Counted from the first letter of the stretch, positions 23,447 through 35,222 are shown. The stretch: DNA of 64,000 nucleotides from Spirometra erinaceieuropaei (GCA_902702965.1 CACRXP010000093.1:241543-305542); one strand, 5' to 3'. The notes: generated from the letters alone by a model not told the origin. Numbers and translations are program-made.

Positions 23447-26400
23447 TCAGGAGGCAGTGAGGAATTTCAACTTTTCCATCAATTCCTCTAAAATGTGAGA
23501 AAATGGTCTGGTGAGTGGACGATTGCGAAATATTTCCGTTGCAATTATTATGGCGTTATTGCCATGGTAGGTGGTCTTACAGACGTGCGCCGCCTGGAAT
23601 GTTTTATTTTCCCTGAGACGGTACTTATTAGTTGCTAGTAGAACTTAAAGGTTAGCACAAGGCAGAGCGACTTACGGGTGTTCTGGTTGAGCCAACTTAG
23701 CGAATGCATGTGCGAATTGAGGATCCGCGTCACCTGACTAATCACGTTGGTCGACTTAGAGGCTGAGTCTGGAGCAGCTCCGTCGTGCGCTATTTTGGGT
23801 TCAGAGATATCACTGGTGATGGAATTCACCCGGTCGGCCATCTCACGCAGGTCTGTGAGCAACTGACCCAGCTCCAGGTCAGTGTTGACGCACATCTGGA
23901 AGATGGCTTCGCGCTCCGCATCAGCGTGCTGTTGACTGGGCGGTAGATCAGTGGCCGCCTGCTCCAATGGCTCCAAAAGACCCTCCAGCTCACGCTGCTG
24001 TGATTCCACAAATTCCAGTTCCTATCAGGATCGAAGAATGGGTCGCGGGGGTGATAAGAACCATATAAACAGTCAAACCGGCATGCGGTTCAGCTAGCCG
24101 TGCATTCATTTTAAACATGGAACAGAAAAAGATTAAGGAAAGGAAAAGGGGTAATATATAAGATTTCTTGCATAGCGCCAGAAAGTCGCGGTTTGCGTAT
24201 GTTGCTTTCCGGAAAGAGCTGCGAGAAAATAAAGGAGAGATGGATTTGAAATCAGATATGCTGATCCGATATCGATTAGGTTGACGTTTCACGTGGGACT
24301 ATTAATGCAACTAAACTAAAATCCAGACTCGCTTTTCAAATTCGAATTTACTATTTAACCCAACAGATAAACATGGAATCTACAATACCTTCAGTAATAT
24401 TTTAGGACACTCAGGGGGATGATTAAGTCTCAGTCAACGTGTATGACCTAATCGTTTAATGTATTCGCAACTATTTATGAAGCTAGCGCCTTCTAGTGTT
24501 CACATAAGGCTTACTGACTTCTGTAGAGATGTCATCGCCTTGCTCAACTACGCACTGCGTTGGTGATTCTCCTTAGGGAAATGAAGGTTGTAGGGGAGTC
24601 GAATACCTTTTTCTGACAGACGCGAAATAATGGCTGCGCTCGTGCTAGTGCTCGACTGCCAATGGGCTATCAGCAATAAGAGCCTCATTCATATCCTTAA
24701 CAGTGAGGACAACTACCACTAACATGGCAAATAAACTGCTAGTTTTCGCATTTGATATCTGTCTTTCGGGGCCACTGCGTCGCCCTAATAGTTCCTGCCG
24801 TCTGCTCTAGCTGACTTCATCACCACTCTACGGAGTTTTTAGAACGGATTGGTCCAGACTGCCCGGGCAAACAACTGTAAGGTTTTGAGTTGGTCCAGCC
24901 ATTGGGGAGTCCCTGAGGGACTCCGAGCATTGTTCTGCGTAGCGCAGACTGACATTCAGAAGGTCAGCACACAATCAGTTTCTCAATGCAGACAAAACCA
25001 AGTTATAGCAAATCCCAACGGGTTCGCCATGAGAATCCGAAACATGGACAAATGGGCAATTCGCACCGTTCGAAGACGCGTCGACCGTGGCCCATGGATG
25101 GAGCATCCGACACAAACTTGGGAGGTCGGTAATTCAACAACGCTCGAGAACAAGTCTTTTGGCCACGTGAGTTTTCATATTTCCTACGGTCTGAATTGTA
25201 AAGATAATTGCAGCTCACTACATTTCAGAGACATTTGTGCACTCAGCCAACCTACATCAACGGCTTGTTCCAGACTTAAGTAAATTTTCGGACAGGCGGA
25301 TTCTCGATAACCAGTTGGCTTGCTCGTACCAAGATTGCTTTGTTAGTACTTTCGAAAAGATGCAGTTAGTAGCCTTCTAAGGTTGCAGCATCACAGGGCC
25401 CTCATTGGATTTCGCAAAACTTTAAGATGTTAAGCCTGGTTAATTTCAGCCCTTAACATCGCTGCTGGTCTGCAAATGCTTAACAGCCTGCGTACGAAGC
25501 GCAGTCTTCATTGAAGGTCGTTTCATTACTCGACGCCTTTAGACGCGCCAGGTAGTCGGCAGTAAGATTAAGAGGTGAGTGGCATCTCTTAATTCATGCC
25601 GCTTTACGCAGCCTAGATCTTTCCAATGACAGATTGATGCAACGTGGGCCCATACTCCATTGGTAGGGGGCCGGACTTCGGTCGGTCTGAGAGAAACAAG
25701 CTAGGGGATTACTTTCGAGTTTTGTCTGCCCTAATTTATGACTGACTGCCTAAGGCAAAAGCCAAAGTTGGACCTGTTTTTGTTGGTGCACTTCCGCCAG
25801 AAGATGTCTGCTTTGGTTGTATTAAAAGTGGCGCGCGCCTCTGATAATGAAATGGTTACACAACAATGGAGTTAAATCTCCAAAGAAAAGAAGCAGCACA
25901 GAGAGCACTGAATGCCGGAATGTGTCTCCTTGCTCTCCGGCTCCAATCGCCTTTTCCAATGGCCCAGCATATCTGGATATTATTACCTCGACCGCTTGAC
26001 TGCCCAAATGTTGTTGTTTCTAATGGAAAATCCCATAACCTATGGAAGAGTCAGAGCTGTTCCATGGCGACTCAAAATAAACAATTATGCCAAATAAGCA
26101 TGCTTACTGTAGGACGACTGTAGTATGATGGCCGAAAATAATGACGGTCCAGGGTTAAAATCTATCAGTTGATGAGATTTCTGGATGCAAGATAAGTTAG
26201 TTCGAATTGTTCAGGTGTTAAAAAAAGATCTGACTGGAACAGAGTGGACAAATTAGAAAGTGGCGCACCTGTTCAATCCTGCTCTGGCCGTTCTTACAGG
26301 CTTCAACCGTAGACTGAAGGCTCGATATTTTCTCCGCATTCTCCACTAGGATTCTGTCGGCTTTATTAAGACGGTTTAATTCTGTCGCAAAGTCCCGCTC

Positions 26401-27300
26401 TTGTTCATCCAACTCGTAGGTCCACTTGTTTACCATATCCTCTAATTGACGATAAGTCAAGGTGGGTTGGGCGGTTGTCGCTGCCGTGGTGGTGGACGTT
26501 GCCGTGGTTGTTGTCGTTGCAGAAGAGGTGCTTCCAGTGGTAGAAGACACACTAGTCAATCCACCAAAACTGAAACCTGACGTCGACTTGCCTGCTGTAC
26601 TGCTGGTGGCGACGGAGGCAAAAGGTGTGACTGACGTCGCCGCTGTAGTGGTTGTGGAAGTTGAAGGTGTCGTAGCCGGCTTTGAAAGGGAAAGAGAGAA
26701 AGGACTTGCAGCGGCAGTCGTAGTACTTGCGGTTCCGAGAGTGAATGGTGACCCCTGGGCTCCGCCCATCGGCAGCGAAGTCTGCACTGTCGGAGCAACA
26801 GTAGTCATGGCAGCCGTGCCAACTGCAGTCACAGCAGCAGTTGAGGGCGTTCCAAAGGTCAGACCACTGGGAGCTCCAAACGCAATGCCTGTTGAAGCCG
26901 GAGTTGTTATTCCTGCTGTAACTGAAGGCGCCGACGCAGCACTTGTTCCTAGGTTGAAAGAAAAACCACTATGGGCTGACGTAGTGGAGGCTGTTGTGGT
27001 GGCCGACGATGACAGTGGCTTAGACAGCGAGAAGCCGAAGGATGGTTGGGAAGTGGTTGCACTTGTGGCCGCGATAGTGCCGAAACCGCCCAGTTGGAAG
27101 CCGGTTGTTGCTGGTGAGGTGCCAACAGCGGGTGCAGCCGCGGTAGCGGCGGGTGACGCTGTCGGCAGGCCGAAGGAGAAGCCGGGCTTGGTGTTTGTTG
27201 TGGTCGTGGTAGCAGCAGTCGAGGCATTCTGCGCTGCACCCAGATTACCGAAGGAGAACGCTGGTTTGGAGGTTGCTGTACCAAAAGTGAAGCCTGACAT
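23447..27300 (-). CDS. NUP62: Nuclear pore glycoprotein p62 (Nup62/Nsp1 family), three exons
   Basis: Central-channel nucleoporin that pairs with Nup54 and Nup58 and binds transport receptors through FG repeats. Exons on the minus strand are 27300-26269, 24021-23676 and 23487-23447, with GT/AG borders and phases 0 and 1. The product is about 472 residues. The start is ATG at 27298-27300, opening MSGFTFGTATSKPAFSFG. Residues 1 to about 275 are low-complexity Thr/Ala/Ser with GFSFG, FGAP and FTLG motifs typical of FxFG nucleoporins. From about 281 (LTYRQLEDMVNKW) a heptad-rich coiled coil matches the Nsp1/Nup62 C-terminal domain, with ELEFVESQQRELE and LEQAA in exon 2 and RILNSHMHSLSWLNQNT near its end. 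The last exon is only 41 nt and adds QELMEKLKFLTAS before TGA, giving a shorter tail than in vertebrates. This last exon is inferred from phase and a TTCTCACATTTTAG acceptor. Confidence 0.92.
24022..26268 (-). other. NUP62 intron 1, nothing recognised
   Basis: Intron of 2247 bp from a GTGCGCC donor (26262-26268) to a CCTGATAG acceptor (24022-24029). Open frames at 24849-25283 and 25866-26123 show no family pattern. An 8-bp perfect hairpin (GGAGTCCC-TGA-GGGACTCC) occurs near 24907-24925. Confidence 0.5.
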
Positions 27301-28840
27301 TGTGTCTACAGGATTATTGAATAGGACTTTCTAGACAGACGAACATCAGGACAGAGTATAATGAAATAGGTGAACGGAATCCGAGAATGACTTGGAGAAG
27401 CAAACAAAACTATAAGGTAGGCCACTGAGAATTTCGGTGGCATTACACCAACAAGCGGCGGAAATAACGCGAGACTAATCGTGCACTACCTTCACCCATG
27501 TTCACAGCTGCAGGTTATGGGGTTCAAAATAGACTGGAGAATGAACACGCCAACTTTCACTGTTCATGACTTGGAGAATACATATGAATACATAAAATTT
27601 GGGAGCATGCGAAGATAATTGACAGTTGGGTTGGTCGTGCAAGGAATAGGGCTGAGAGGGACAGAAAATGGGGTCCACATAAGTTTCGTCATAAAGTCTA
27701 AGTGGAACACAGAATGCACCTTAAATCCGGGGCAATCTTTTAGGATTTCCTTTTATATTATGACGGCCCGTCTCCAAAGCTACTCAGAGACCGTGACAAT
27801 GAAGAGAGCACTAGGAGTATGCCGACAGTATCATCAAGTGATAAATTTTGAACAGCCTGGATGCTCTATATGGAACTCGCATAAAACGCGCATCCTTTTA
27901 CAAGCGAATAAAAGCTCTTAGCGAACGAGCGGAAGCTCATGAAAGTGAATAACTCAATAAAATCGGAGTCCCACAATTTTTCTCAAACTTGTCTTAAATG
28001 TGAGAGTTAAAACGTCATGTACATAGTTGACATTTAAGAAAAATCCCTGGAATAGTTTGGCTAAAGGGCAGGGGCTTACAATGGCTCCCTGAAAAGGGCA
28101 AGTAGTGTGAATACCACGAGCGCAAATCCGCGTGATAGTAGGACGCCGAAACTAGATGAGAGGAATGCACACATTACGTAGAATTATTGGTTTGGAATAC
28201 AAGAACAAGGTAGATGGACAGAATGCTCATCAGCCGTTTCTTTCGGACATTTTTGGAAGAAAGCGGTCGGACGCACTAGCACAGTTAACTAAAGTTAATT
28301 AGCTCCCGCGGCACCTCCGAAAAGGGCGTTTGGCGGATATGCATATCGGTAATAGATTCGGCTTCTTTTTTCCTAAAAGTATCCAGACGAAACGCACATT
28401 TAACGATGAAAAAACGTAAATGCCCAATTTTCAACTAAAATTATCAGATTTTAACCAAAATCTACAGGAATGGCATGGATTACGTCACGGTTGGCTGGTA
28501 CACCAAAAGGATTTGATATGAAAATGCAAAACCTTGGATTAAAGATGGCAGCACCAACTGCTTACCTCAAAAGTCCGCAACGACCGCAACTGCGATGGCC
28601 CAATCGTTCTAACTTTGTATTTTCCGCTCGGATTTCAGCCTATTGAAAACAGGCAAACATTCCGCAAAATTAAGAATTTTTCTCTGGGCTTCTGTAGACT
28701 TGCCTATTTAGAATTCGGTTCAGTATCCTTGCATCATATGAGTTGACCTCTTACATCTGTTTCATTTTATGTAAGTAGAAGGATAGCATTCATTGACACT
28801 GTTGATGCAACAAGCTTTGTTAGGCAGAGTATCTCGCATG
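27301..28840. other. Upstream region of NUP62, nothing recognised
   Basis: Must include the NUP62 promoter on its left side. No TATA-like box at a convincing distance and no gene were found. The reading frames are short and patternless. Confidence 0.4.
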
Positions 28841-28844
28841 GTTA

Positions 28845-29345
28845 GCTTTTTTCGAAATATTGTATTTGAGAGTTCAAATACGGCACTGTGTCAAATAACC
28901 CAATATGATTTGACAAAGGAGCAACTGTGAGCACCATTACACGAAGTGGACGATCAGAAGGACTTAGGCGTTTACATCAATACTTTACCCCAGCGTTCGT
29001 CTGCTTAGAAGTAATCAAGTTCACAGTGCCAGTCTTGCCATTTCCAAAGCGAACCTTCGTTACAGCTGATGAGGACTTCTTTGTTAAATTCCCCGGAACG
29101 TCTGCGCGACTGAAACTGGAGTTCGATATCCAAGCTTGCGAATCCTGAAGTGCTAAAGACCGCAGTTATAGACGACTTTGTGGCGAGCTGACAGACATTC
29201 CGCGTTCTTCACGGCCAGGACTGACACTTGTGCTCAGTGACTCTTTCCAAATGACAACTATAAAAAAGCTGCGGAGGCATTCATTCAAAATATTCGGGAA
29301 TGAGGCTAAGTTGGATATAAGGAATTCTTATTTCACCGACAGATT
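28845..29345 (+). mobile_element. CR1-like LINE, decayed RT C-terminal fragment
   Basis: Changing frames give the same order of blocks as the better copy at 30.1-31.2 kb. They are TQYDLTKEQL and DQKDLGVYIN (28890-28980), TFVTADEDFFVKFPGT and LEFDIQA (29050-29145), SDSFQMTTIKKLRRHSFK (about 29240-29290) and KLDIRNSYFTDRLG (about 29305-29345). The matching parts of the relative are QKDLGVW, FDEDCFTKVFGTF, HLEYAIQAW, LRGHPFKL and LNVRKYFFSNRVV. Frameshifts and internal deletions show that it is an old dead copy. No 5' or 3' end was identified. Confidence 0.75.
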
Positions 29346-30085
29346 AGGACGCTACGACTGCGAAATTCGGTGTGTCGATATCTGTGGACAGCAGTAAGAT
29401 AAAGCTCAACCAGCACATAACCGCGTCCCATGAAATCTCGAAGGTCGTTAGTGATGATGACCATTGCGTGTTTCACGGAGAAAACACAACAGCGGTGATT
29501 TGTGGGTGAATTAGTTTATAGCGAACTACACTTCTGCCGCATCGAACTGCATCTCTACCACCACACCCATCTTGTAGGGTCTTAGCCAGACCGTCAGATC
29601 TGGGCGTCAGCGAGATGACTGGCGTTTCGTCTACGGGTGTCACACACGACTTGGTTCGACTGCAGACGACGTAAGTCACAATGGTGGGACTGCTCAGATC
29701 ACACATGCAGACGGCATTACGAATGAACCTTTGGAGCCAAACATTTAGTCCTGAGAAAAAACGAGTTATCTCGTCAGTTGGCAACCTTTGAAGCCACGAC
29801 ACAGTGCCTCATGAAAGATTCAAGTGCGGCCAATTTTTTTATGCTGAGGAGGATGCTGCTGTGTCATGGAGCCGATTCCCGAGCGCAGGTCTCAACTTCC
29901 ATTCCCCCCTCCGTGCACCAGCCGGTTGGTTATGCGGTTGGATGCAGTAACTGTTAATTTTTAATTTCCCGTAGTATGCCACTCAGAATATGTGTGCCAT
30001 ATCATGTACCGTTTCCACGCTTCCCACGTGTATGAGGACCACATAGATTGGTATATCTCAAGGGTGAAAGATAGTGCTTTTGAAA
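29346..30085. other. Intergenic, nothing recognised
   Basis: Contains a 109-residue minus frame (29473-29802) without a recognised pattern. A phrase near 29765 (CGTCAGTTGGCAACCTTTGAAGCCACGA) resembles one near 36855 (TGTCAGTTGGGAGCCTTCCAAGCCACGA), suggesting an unclassified old repeat. Confidence 0.4.
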
Positions 30086-30089
30086 ACCC

Positions 30090-31320
30090 TATTAAAATTG
30101 GTACATGCAATAGCGTCTCCTACACAAGTTGAGAATTATGGGCATCGGTGGCAAACTTCTCAAATGGATCGAAAATTTCCTTGTCGGCCGCTCCCAAATT
30201 GTCTGCGTAGAACAACAGCAATCAAGGTGCACATTCATAGAGAGTGGGGTCCCACAAGGCTCGGTGCTCGGACCAACTCTCTTTCTCTTGTTCATCAATG
30301 ATTGCGTAGATGGGTTGGACTGTGATTGTGCCATGTTTGCGGATGACATAAAAATCTGGAAAGTCATCCAGAATGCTGCCGATGAGACCAAATTCCAAGA
30401 AAACCTTTGTCGGTTGGACGAGCGGTCCCGCAGATGGCTGTTGTCCTTCAATTTGAACAAATGCACCATTATGCGCCTCGGAAATCAGAGCCCTAGTACG
30501 CGGCAATACCATCTGAACGGAATGCCACTCCGAGAAGCAGAAACTCAGAAAGATCTCGGAGTTTGGGTTGCAGACAGCCTAAAGCCTTCTACACAATGCT
30601 GTAAGGCGGCCAAGGCCGCAACGTCAATGCTATATGCCATCAAGCGGTCATTCGTAGTTTTCGATGAAGACTGCTTCACCAAAGTCTTCGGCACGTTTAT
30701 AAGGCCCCATCTCGAATATGCAATTCAGGCCTGGAGACCGTGGACGCACCAGGATTACAATCTGCTCGAAAGGGTGCAGAGGCGAGCCACAAAATTAGTA
30801 AGAGGTCAAAGTGCACTGCCATACGAGATCCGCCTAACTAACCTTAATCTCTATCCTCTGAGTTATAGGCAGTTGCGCGGAGACATGATACAAACTTTCC
30901 GTATCGTGCGCGGCTTGGATTGTGCCCTTCGGCGCGATGACTTTTTCCAACTCGCCACCACAACTCACCTCCGGGGACATCCCTTCAAGCTACGTGTGCC
31001 ACAGGGTAGACTGAATGTGAGAAAATATTTCTTCTCCAACCGTGTCGTGGAACCGTGGAATAACCTGCCCGAGACGGTTGTTATGTCTCAATCTGTGGAG
31101 ACATTTAAATGTCGCCTTGACAGATATATGCTGCAGCAACAAGCGGACTATGCGACCTTTTAACCATGTGACTAGTGACATATGTGAATCAATGTATGCA
31201 TTCACTTAATGCTGTAATTTCTTCACATTTTTGCTTGTTTATCGATTTTTTATGTACAAATAGGGAGTTCAAAGGCGTAAGCCTATTTCCCTCAAATACA
31301 CTGACTGACTGACTGTCTGA
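30090..31320 (+). mobile_element. CR1-like LINE, 5'-truncated copy with long open RT frame and (ACTG)n tail
   Basis: A single frame is open from about 30108 to the stop after 31163 (about 350 residues). It covers the second half of a non-LTR reverse transcriptase: GVPQGSVLGPTLFLLFIND, the catalytic FADD (30336-30347), QKDLGVW, RPHLEYAIQAW, LERVQRRATKLV, and the C-terminal LRGHPFKL to LPETVVMSQSVETFK. The 3' untranslated part ends with GGCGTAAGCCTATTTCCCTC and then ACTGACTGACTGACTG (31300-31315), the short microsatellite end expected of CR1-type elements. A TAG near 30106 and the lack of endonuclease and fingers show 5' truncation. It is the youngest-looking LINE in the window. Confidence 0.9.
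30108..31163 (+). CDS. Reverse transcriptase C-terminal portion of CR1-like LINE (partial ORF2)
   Basis: This frame would copy element RNA into cDNA at a nicked target if complete. What remains is the palm and thumb half of the reverse transcriptase. Intact features include the PQGS block, both Asp residues of FADD, and the CR1-type C-terminal region rich in Arg and aromatic residues. The fingers domain, the first catalytic Asp block and the endonuclease are absent, so it cannot act alone. There is no natural start codon: the first in-frame ATG is at 30138. Frames on the opposite strand (30092-30512) are shadows. Confidence 0.8.
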
Positions 31321-31611
31321 GCTAAGACCAAATGAACATGCTGCTAAAATTTTGTCAATAACATATATATTTTGCAGAATATTGTCCCTAAGAATGCGGA
31401 ACTGAAACTAACGAACGCTCAGTTGTAGTTAGTAATAGTAAAATGAGATAACAGTCATTCTGATTAATGTTAGGTTGTGCACGAGCCAGGCGTTGGCGGC
31501 ACGCCTAGGTGCGGCTTCGGCCGTGCCAGCCTCCAAATCTCTGTTGTGTTGGTTGAAATCCTGGTTATTGTTGTGTGGACCAGGGGGTGTGGTGGAACGC
31601 TAAGGTGAGGA

Positions 31612-31830
31612 TCCGTCCGAGCCATCCACCTGCGGCCTCCCTCGTCTCCGGTCTTCTTGACTCTGTCTTGACACCGGGCTCGGGCGAGGGAGGTGGAGAG
31701 AGTGTAGGTAGATGCAGCGCAAGTCTACTGGCACTATAAACCCCTGCGCAAGTCACCGTCCCTGCTCCAACCTGCTGTGGGGCACACGGTGGACATCATC
31801 GAAATCGATGGTCGAACTGTCAGGTTGTGC
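31612..31830 (+). repeat. Dispersed repeat family 1, copy A (partial)
   Basis: Shares CCTCCGGTCTTCTTGACTCTGTCTTGACACCGGGCTC-type sequence, followed by GGGGCACACGGTGGACATCATCG, with copies at 45.2 and 58.8 kb. Only the right half of the family consensus is present. The sequence from 31480 to 31611 (GCACGAGCCAGGCGTTGGCGGCACGCC) may be an adjoining part, but I see no second copy of it here. Confidence 0.65.
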
Positions 31831-31869
31831 AAAGCGTTGATTTTGTATAACAGTGCTGTTCTGTCCATT

Positions 31870-32118
31870 TAAACGATGTTTTTAAGCCAACATACATCTA
31901 ATCTTTGTTTAAACGTCTCCGTGGAATCCGCCAATATCACACCGTTGGGAAACCCATCCCAAGCACCGACGACCCGCTGCGAAAAGTAGTATCTGCGAAC
32001 GTCCACGTGGCATCGGGATCCTCGAAGTTTAGGAGAGTTCCCACGCAGAATTGTCATTGTGGCCAAGGCGAAGAAAGCATCGAGTTGCAGGGCACAGTCC
32101 GGTTTCTCACAATCCGGT
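31870..32118 (-). mobile_element. CR1-like LINE, C-terminal fragment
   Basis: The minus-strand frame reads PDCALQLDAFFALATMTILRG, then DVRRYYFSQRVVGAWDG and STETFKQRLD. This is the terminal segment of the CR1-like ORF2 also seen at 30.9-31.1 kb (RRDDFFQLATTTHLRG, NVRKYFFSNRVVEPWNN, SVETFKCRLD). It is from a different subfamily, with Gly-Ala-Trp in place of Glu-Pro-Trp. It abuts a (TAA)n array at 32122-32155 and lies just past the truncated integrase end of gypsy copy 1. Confidence 0.8.
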
Positions 32119-32121
32119 AGT

Positions 32122-32155
32122 CTAATAATAATAATAATAGTAATAATAATAATAT
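32122..32155. repeat. (TAA)n microsatellite
   Basis: Eleven or so TAA units with one G interruption, directly next to the CR1-like fragment on its 5' side. Confidence 0.95.
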
Positions 32156-32842
32156 GTTATGCCAGTTTGCAGGCACTGTCAAAGAAAAATAAAGCACGGG
32201 TCAGGCTAACGATAAAAAAACTGCGTATTATTAAATACGGAGAATGGTGCTTTTGTAGTTTGGATGGTTCAGGAGAAAACACCCGCTGCCAGTGACATGA
32301 CGTCAGTCCAGAAAGGGATGGATAACGCTGCATCGGGTATTTTCAGTCTCAATTCTTTCACGTGAAATTGGTACTGGACCAAACGGAGGCACTAGAAAAC
32401 CGTTGTTCGCTGGCAACTGAGGAAATTGTCCGTGGGGGAAGGCCGTGCAAAGTTTGAAACACAGCTCGATAGATTGAGGTGGACAAAAAAGGGCGATAAA
32501 AAGGAGTCGAGACGTCACTAAATATGGTACCAGAGCCGATGGTCAGGGGAATGTCTTTGAGCTGGAAACCACTAAAGGACTCATCGCCAGGACAACCGAC
32601 ACGTTGTTGCTCAGCCGCCATGGCGCCAAGGTCGAAACCATGTGAGAATTTGAGGGAAGATAGTGAGTCTGGACGGCTTATCAGCTACCTCATTCTTTGT
32701 GCCATCATTGTGGCGGCTGCCGATGATGAACTGGAAGATGTAGTCCAGATGGGCGACCTCTTTCGGATTGTACTTGTCGGAGCGAAAACGAGAAGCAAAA
32801 GTCAGCGGCTTGGGGTGCGTGAAAACGATTATGTCCAGACCT

Positions 32843-33930
32843 TCAAGAAAGTGCCGAAAATGCAAATTGCAAGTCGTCCACGGCCAAACGTACTGCAGCG
32901 GGTCTCAGCCGACGAAAGATTTTTGGAAAAAAAGACCGCTGGTCGAGTCGAACCAGCAAGGTATTGTTGAGGACTGCACCTACGGCTACGCTCGAAGCAT
33001 CTACCATCAGGGACAGCTGAGCTTCGGGTGCGGGATGCGTGAGCAAGGTGACGTCGGCAAGAGAATTCTCGATTCTCTCAAAAGCAGTCAGTCCTTCACC
33101 AGTAAGCTCGAGAGGGCCTTTAGGACCAGAAAGCATGCTGGTGAGCGGCAGCATAAGGTCGTCCCAGTTCAGCAGGAACCCGTGACAAAAGTTGACTATG
33201 CCGAGGAATCGCTGCAACTGGCGCTTGGAGGTTGGTGGAGGAAAATCACGAATTGCTTCAACCTTGGAGGACAGGGGACACAAGCCTTCAGAGTCGACAT
33301 GATGGCCGAGGAACTTGAGCGAAGGCATACCCAACACGCACTTGGAGGGGTTGACGACAACGCCAAACTTGTCAAGGCGGTCGAACACGAGAGCAAGGTG
33401 CGCTTTGTGTTCTTCCGCATTCCGGCTGGCCACTAAGAGGTTATCGATGTAGGCGTACACAAACGGCAGGCTACGTAAGACATGGCCAATTAACCTCTGG
33501 AACGTTGGGGTGACATTACGAAAACCGAAGGACATGCGAATGAATCTGGAGAGGCCGAAAGTTGTAGCAACGGCGGTTTGGGGGATATCCCTAGGAGCCA
33601 CAGGAACCTGATGAAAGGCATGCACCAGATCAATCTTCGAGAATACAGTTTTGCCAAAAAGGGCTCCGACGAAATCCTGAAGATGTGGCACAGGGTAAAA
33701 ATTAGGAATGGTGGTATTATTGAGGGCACGATAATCGTCGCAGAGTCTCCAGTCGCCCGATGTTGCCTTGGGCACCATGTGCAGGGGGACGTCCAGGAGT
33801 TCTCGGGCGGTCGACTGATTTCCAGTTACAGCATATGTCCAAACTCCGCTCTTGCGGCCTGAAAACGGGCCGGTGTTAGTCGTCTAGACCCAGTGAACAC
33901 AGGAAGACCTGGGATGCGGATGCGATGTCG
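32843..33930 (-). pseudogene. Gypsy copy 1 pol: reverse transcriptase/RNase H with mutated YIDD box
   Basis: The main open frame (33778-32843, 311 residues) encodes MVPKATSGDWRLCDDYRALN, VFSKIDLVHAFHQVPVA (first catalytic Asp kept), then YIDN at 33440-33451 where active enzymes have YIDD. It continues through FLGHHVDSEG to the RNase H core VDASSVAVGAVL. Just upstream, ARAEFGHML is followed by a TAA where a Gln codon is expected, and a one-base shift separates it from MVPK. Loss of the last Asp of the YIDD box should abolish polymerase activity. The 222-residue + strand frame at 32768-33436 is a shadow. Confidence 0.85.
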
Positions 33931-34066
33931 CACATCGTGTCTGACCTCGCCACTGCGGAACTGCAGGTTAGTGATTTTCGGATGTTGGAACAGTAGCGCC
34001 TGATAGGGACAAGCAATACCTGCATCCAAGACAGATAAATTGCAGGAGGTAATGAAGGGAGTTAAA

Positions 34067-34527
34067 TCATGGAGAGAGATCAGTTATACGGTCGAGGAGT
34101 CGGGATCGTCGGATTTCAATAAGGAGATTGAATTCGGCTAAAAAGTCCGAGCCGAGGGCTGCATGATGAACATCAGCAATCACATAAACCCAGGAGAAAG
34201 ACCGACGAAAGCCAATGTTCAGAGTGAGGTACAGACTGCCAAGAGTAGGAATGGGGGAACAGTCGGCAGCTTGGAGGTGAAGACCAGGGCTGGGGAAAAG
34301 ACGATCGGCTGGAGTTGGGAGGAGACACTGGTTTGGGCTCCAGAGTCCACAAGGAAACGTCTGCGAGTCACACTGTCGCAAAAATAGAGGGTGCGGCCAG
34401 AGCCGGAAGGGCCAGAAAAAACGTTCACGTCTATTCTTTGGCTGACTGGTTTCCCTGCTTGGACTTGAACGAGCAGAGGGAGGAACATCGACGAACCTTT
34501 GGACCGAATTTGGCATGATATCAACAA
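34067..34527 (-). pseudogene. Gypsy copy 1 aspartic protease, frameshifted
   Basis: Two overlapping minus-strand frames share one retropepsin domain. The first (34527-34219) holds RRRFLVDSGAQTSVSS, with the catalytic Asp in DSGA at 34336-34347. The second (ending 34067) holds the flap-distal ALGSDFLAEFNLLI block. The break between them falls near 34250. A protease of this type cuts the Gag-Pol polyprotein of the element. Confidence 0.75.
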
Positions 34528-34619
34528 ATATCGGCAGTTTGAAGTTGCGAACGGGAACGACGCCGGCCAGATGAGTGACTAGAGGTAAGCCGTGAAAGCT
34601 GGAGTTTTAGGGACGTCGC

Positions 34620-35222
34620 CTATTCTGCCATGGCCGCCATCTGCGTCGCAATCTGCTCACTTGGTGTCAATAACGAGGAACTGGACAGCTGGGTGACAGA
34701 GGTTGGTTGAAACCGCTGTACCTCCAACATCCTGTCCGTCATCGCCACTGGCCGTGAGAACGAGAGATCTTTTGAGCCGGATGCCAGAATGGTTTGAACA
34801 TCGGCTGGCAGACGCTCCAGGAACATTTCCTTGAAAAGCTTATCATCGATGTGTTGCTCACCACGATGTCCTTGCATCCTTCTAAGAAGTTCACTGGCCA
34901 CCCAAACACGCCTCGTGAATTATCTGGTGATACCGCTGGCTATCAGACACGGCATGAATTCGAAGGCGTGCCGCCTTAAGCTGCGTGTATTGTTGGTCGG
35001 CTGGGGGAAATCTGGATCAATGATTTTACCTCAAAAAGAACCTGTAACGGCAAAGCCTGAGCCAGCCTGTGGGATCTGGTAACTTCTCTGGTAATGTTCG
35101 CAGAGTAAAAACTTGACTCAGTGCGAAGTAAGTATAAGTCAGGTGCATTCGTCTGGACGTCTGGTTGAGACAGTGTTACCGCGCTTATAGGATCGCCTAC
35201 ACTAGCAGGAACGTCCGTCATA
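34620..35222 (-). pseudogene. Gypsy copy 1 gag fragment
   Basis: Starts at ATG near 35222 (MTDVPASVG). A frame change near 34940 leads into a capsid-like stretch with LLRRMQGHRGEQHIDDKLFKEMFLERLPADVQ and RMLEVQRFQP, ending at QMAAMAE near 34620. Long helical blocks and the LERLP motif are usual for gypsy capsids of flatworms. No zinc knuckle was seen. Copy 2 keeps the same blocks at 40915-41210. Confidence 0.7.

Noticed and set aside
24849..25283. 144-residue + strand frame, with a GAGAATCCGAAAC phrase resembling the Penelope-like tail
   Set aside because: The shared phrase is only about 13 bases and the context does not match; probably chance inside a NUP62 intron.
26462..27334. 290-residue Val/Ala-rich frame on the + strand
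   Set aside because: It is the exact antisense shadow of the NUP62 FG exon; the low-complexity triplets keep both strands open.
32768..33436. 222-residue + strand frame
   Set aside because: Shadow of the gypsy copy 1 reverse transcriptase on the minus strand; no motif of its own.
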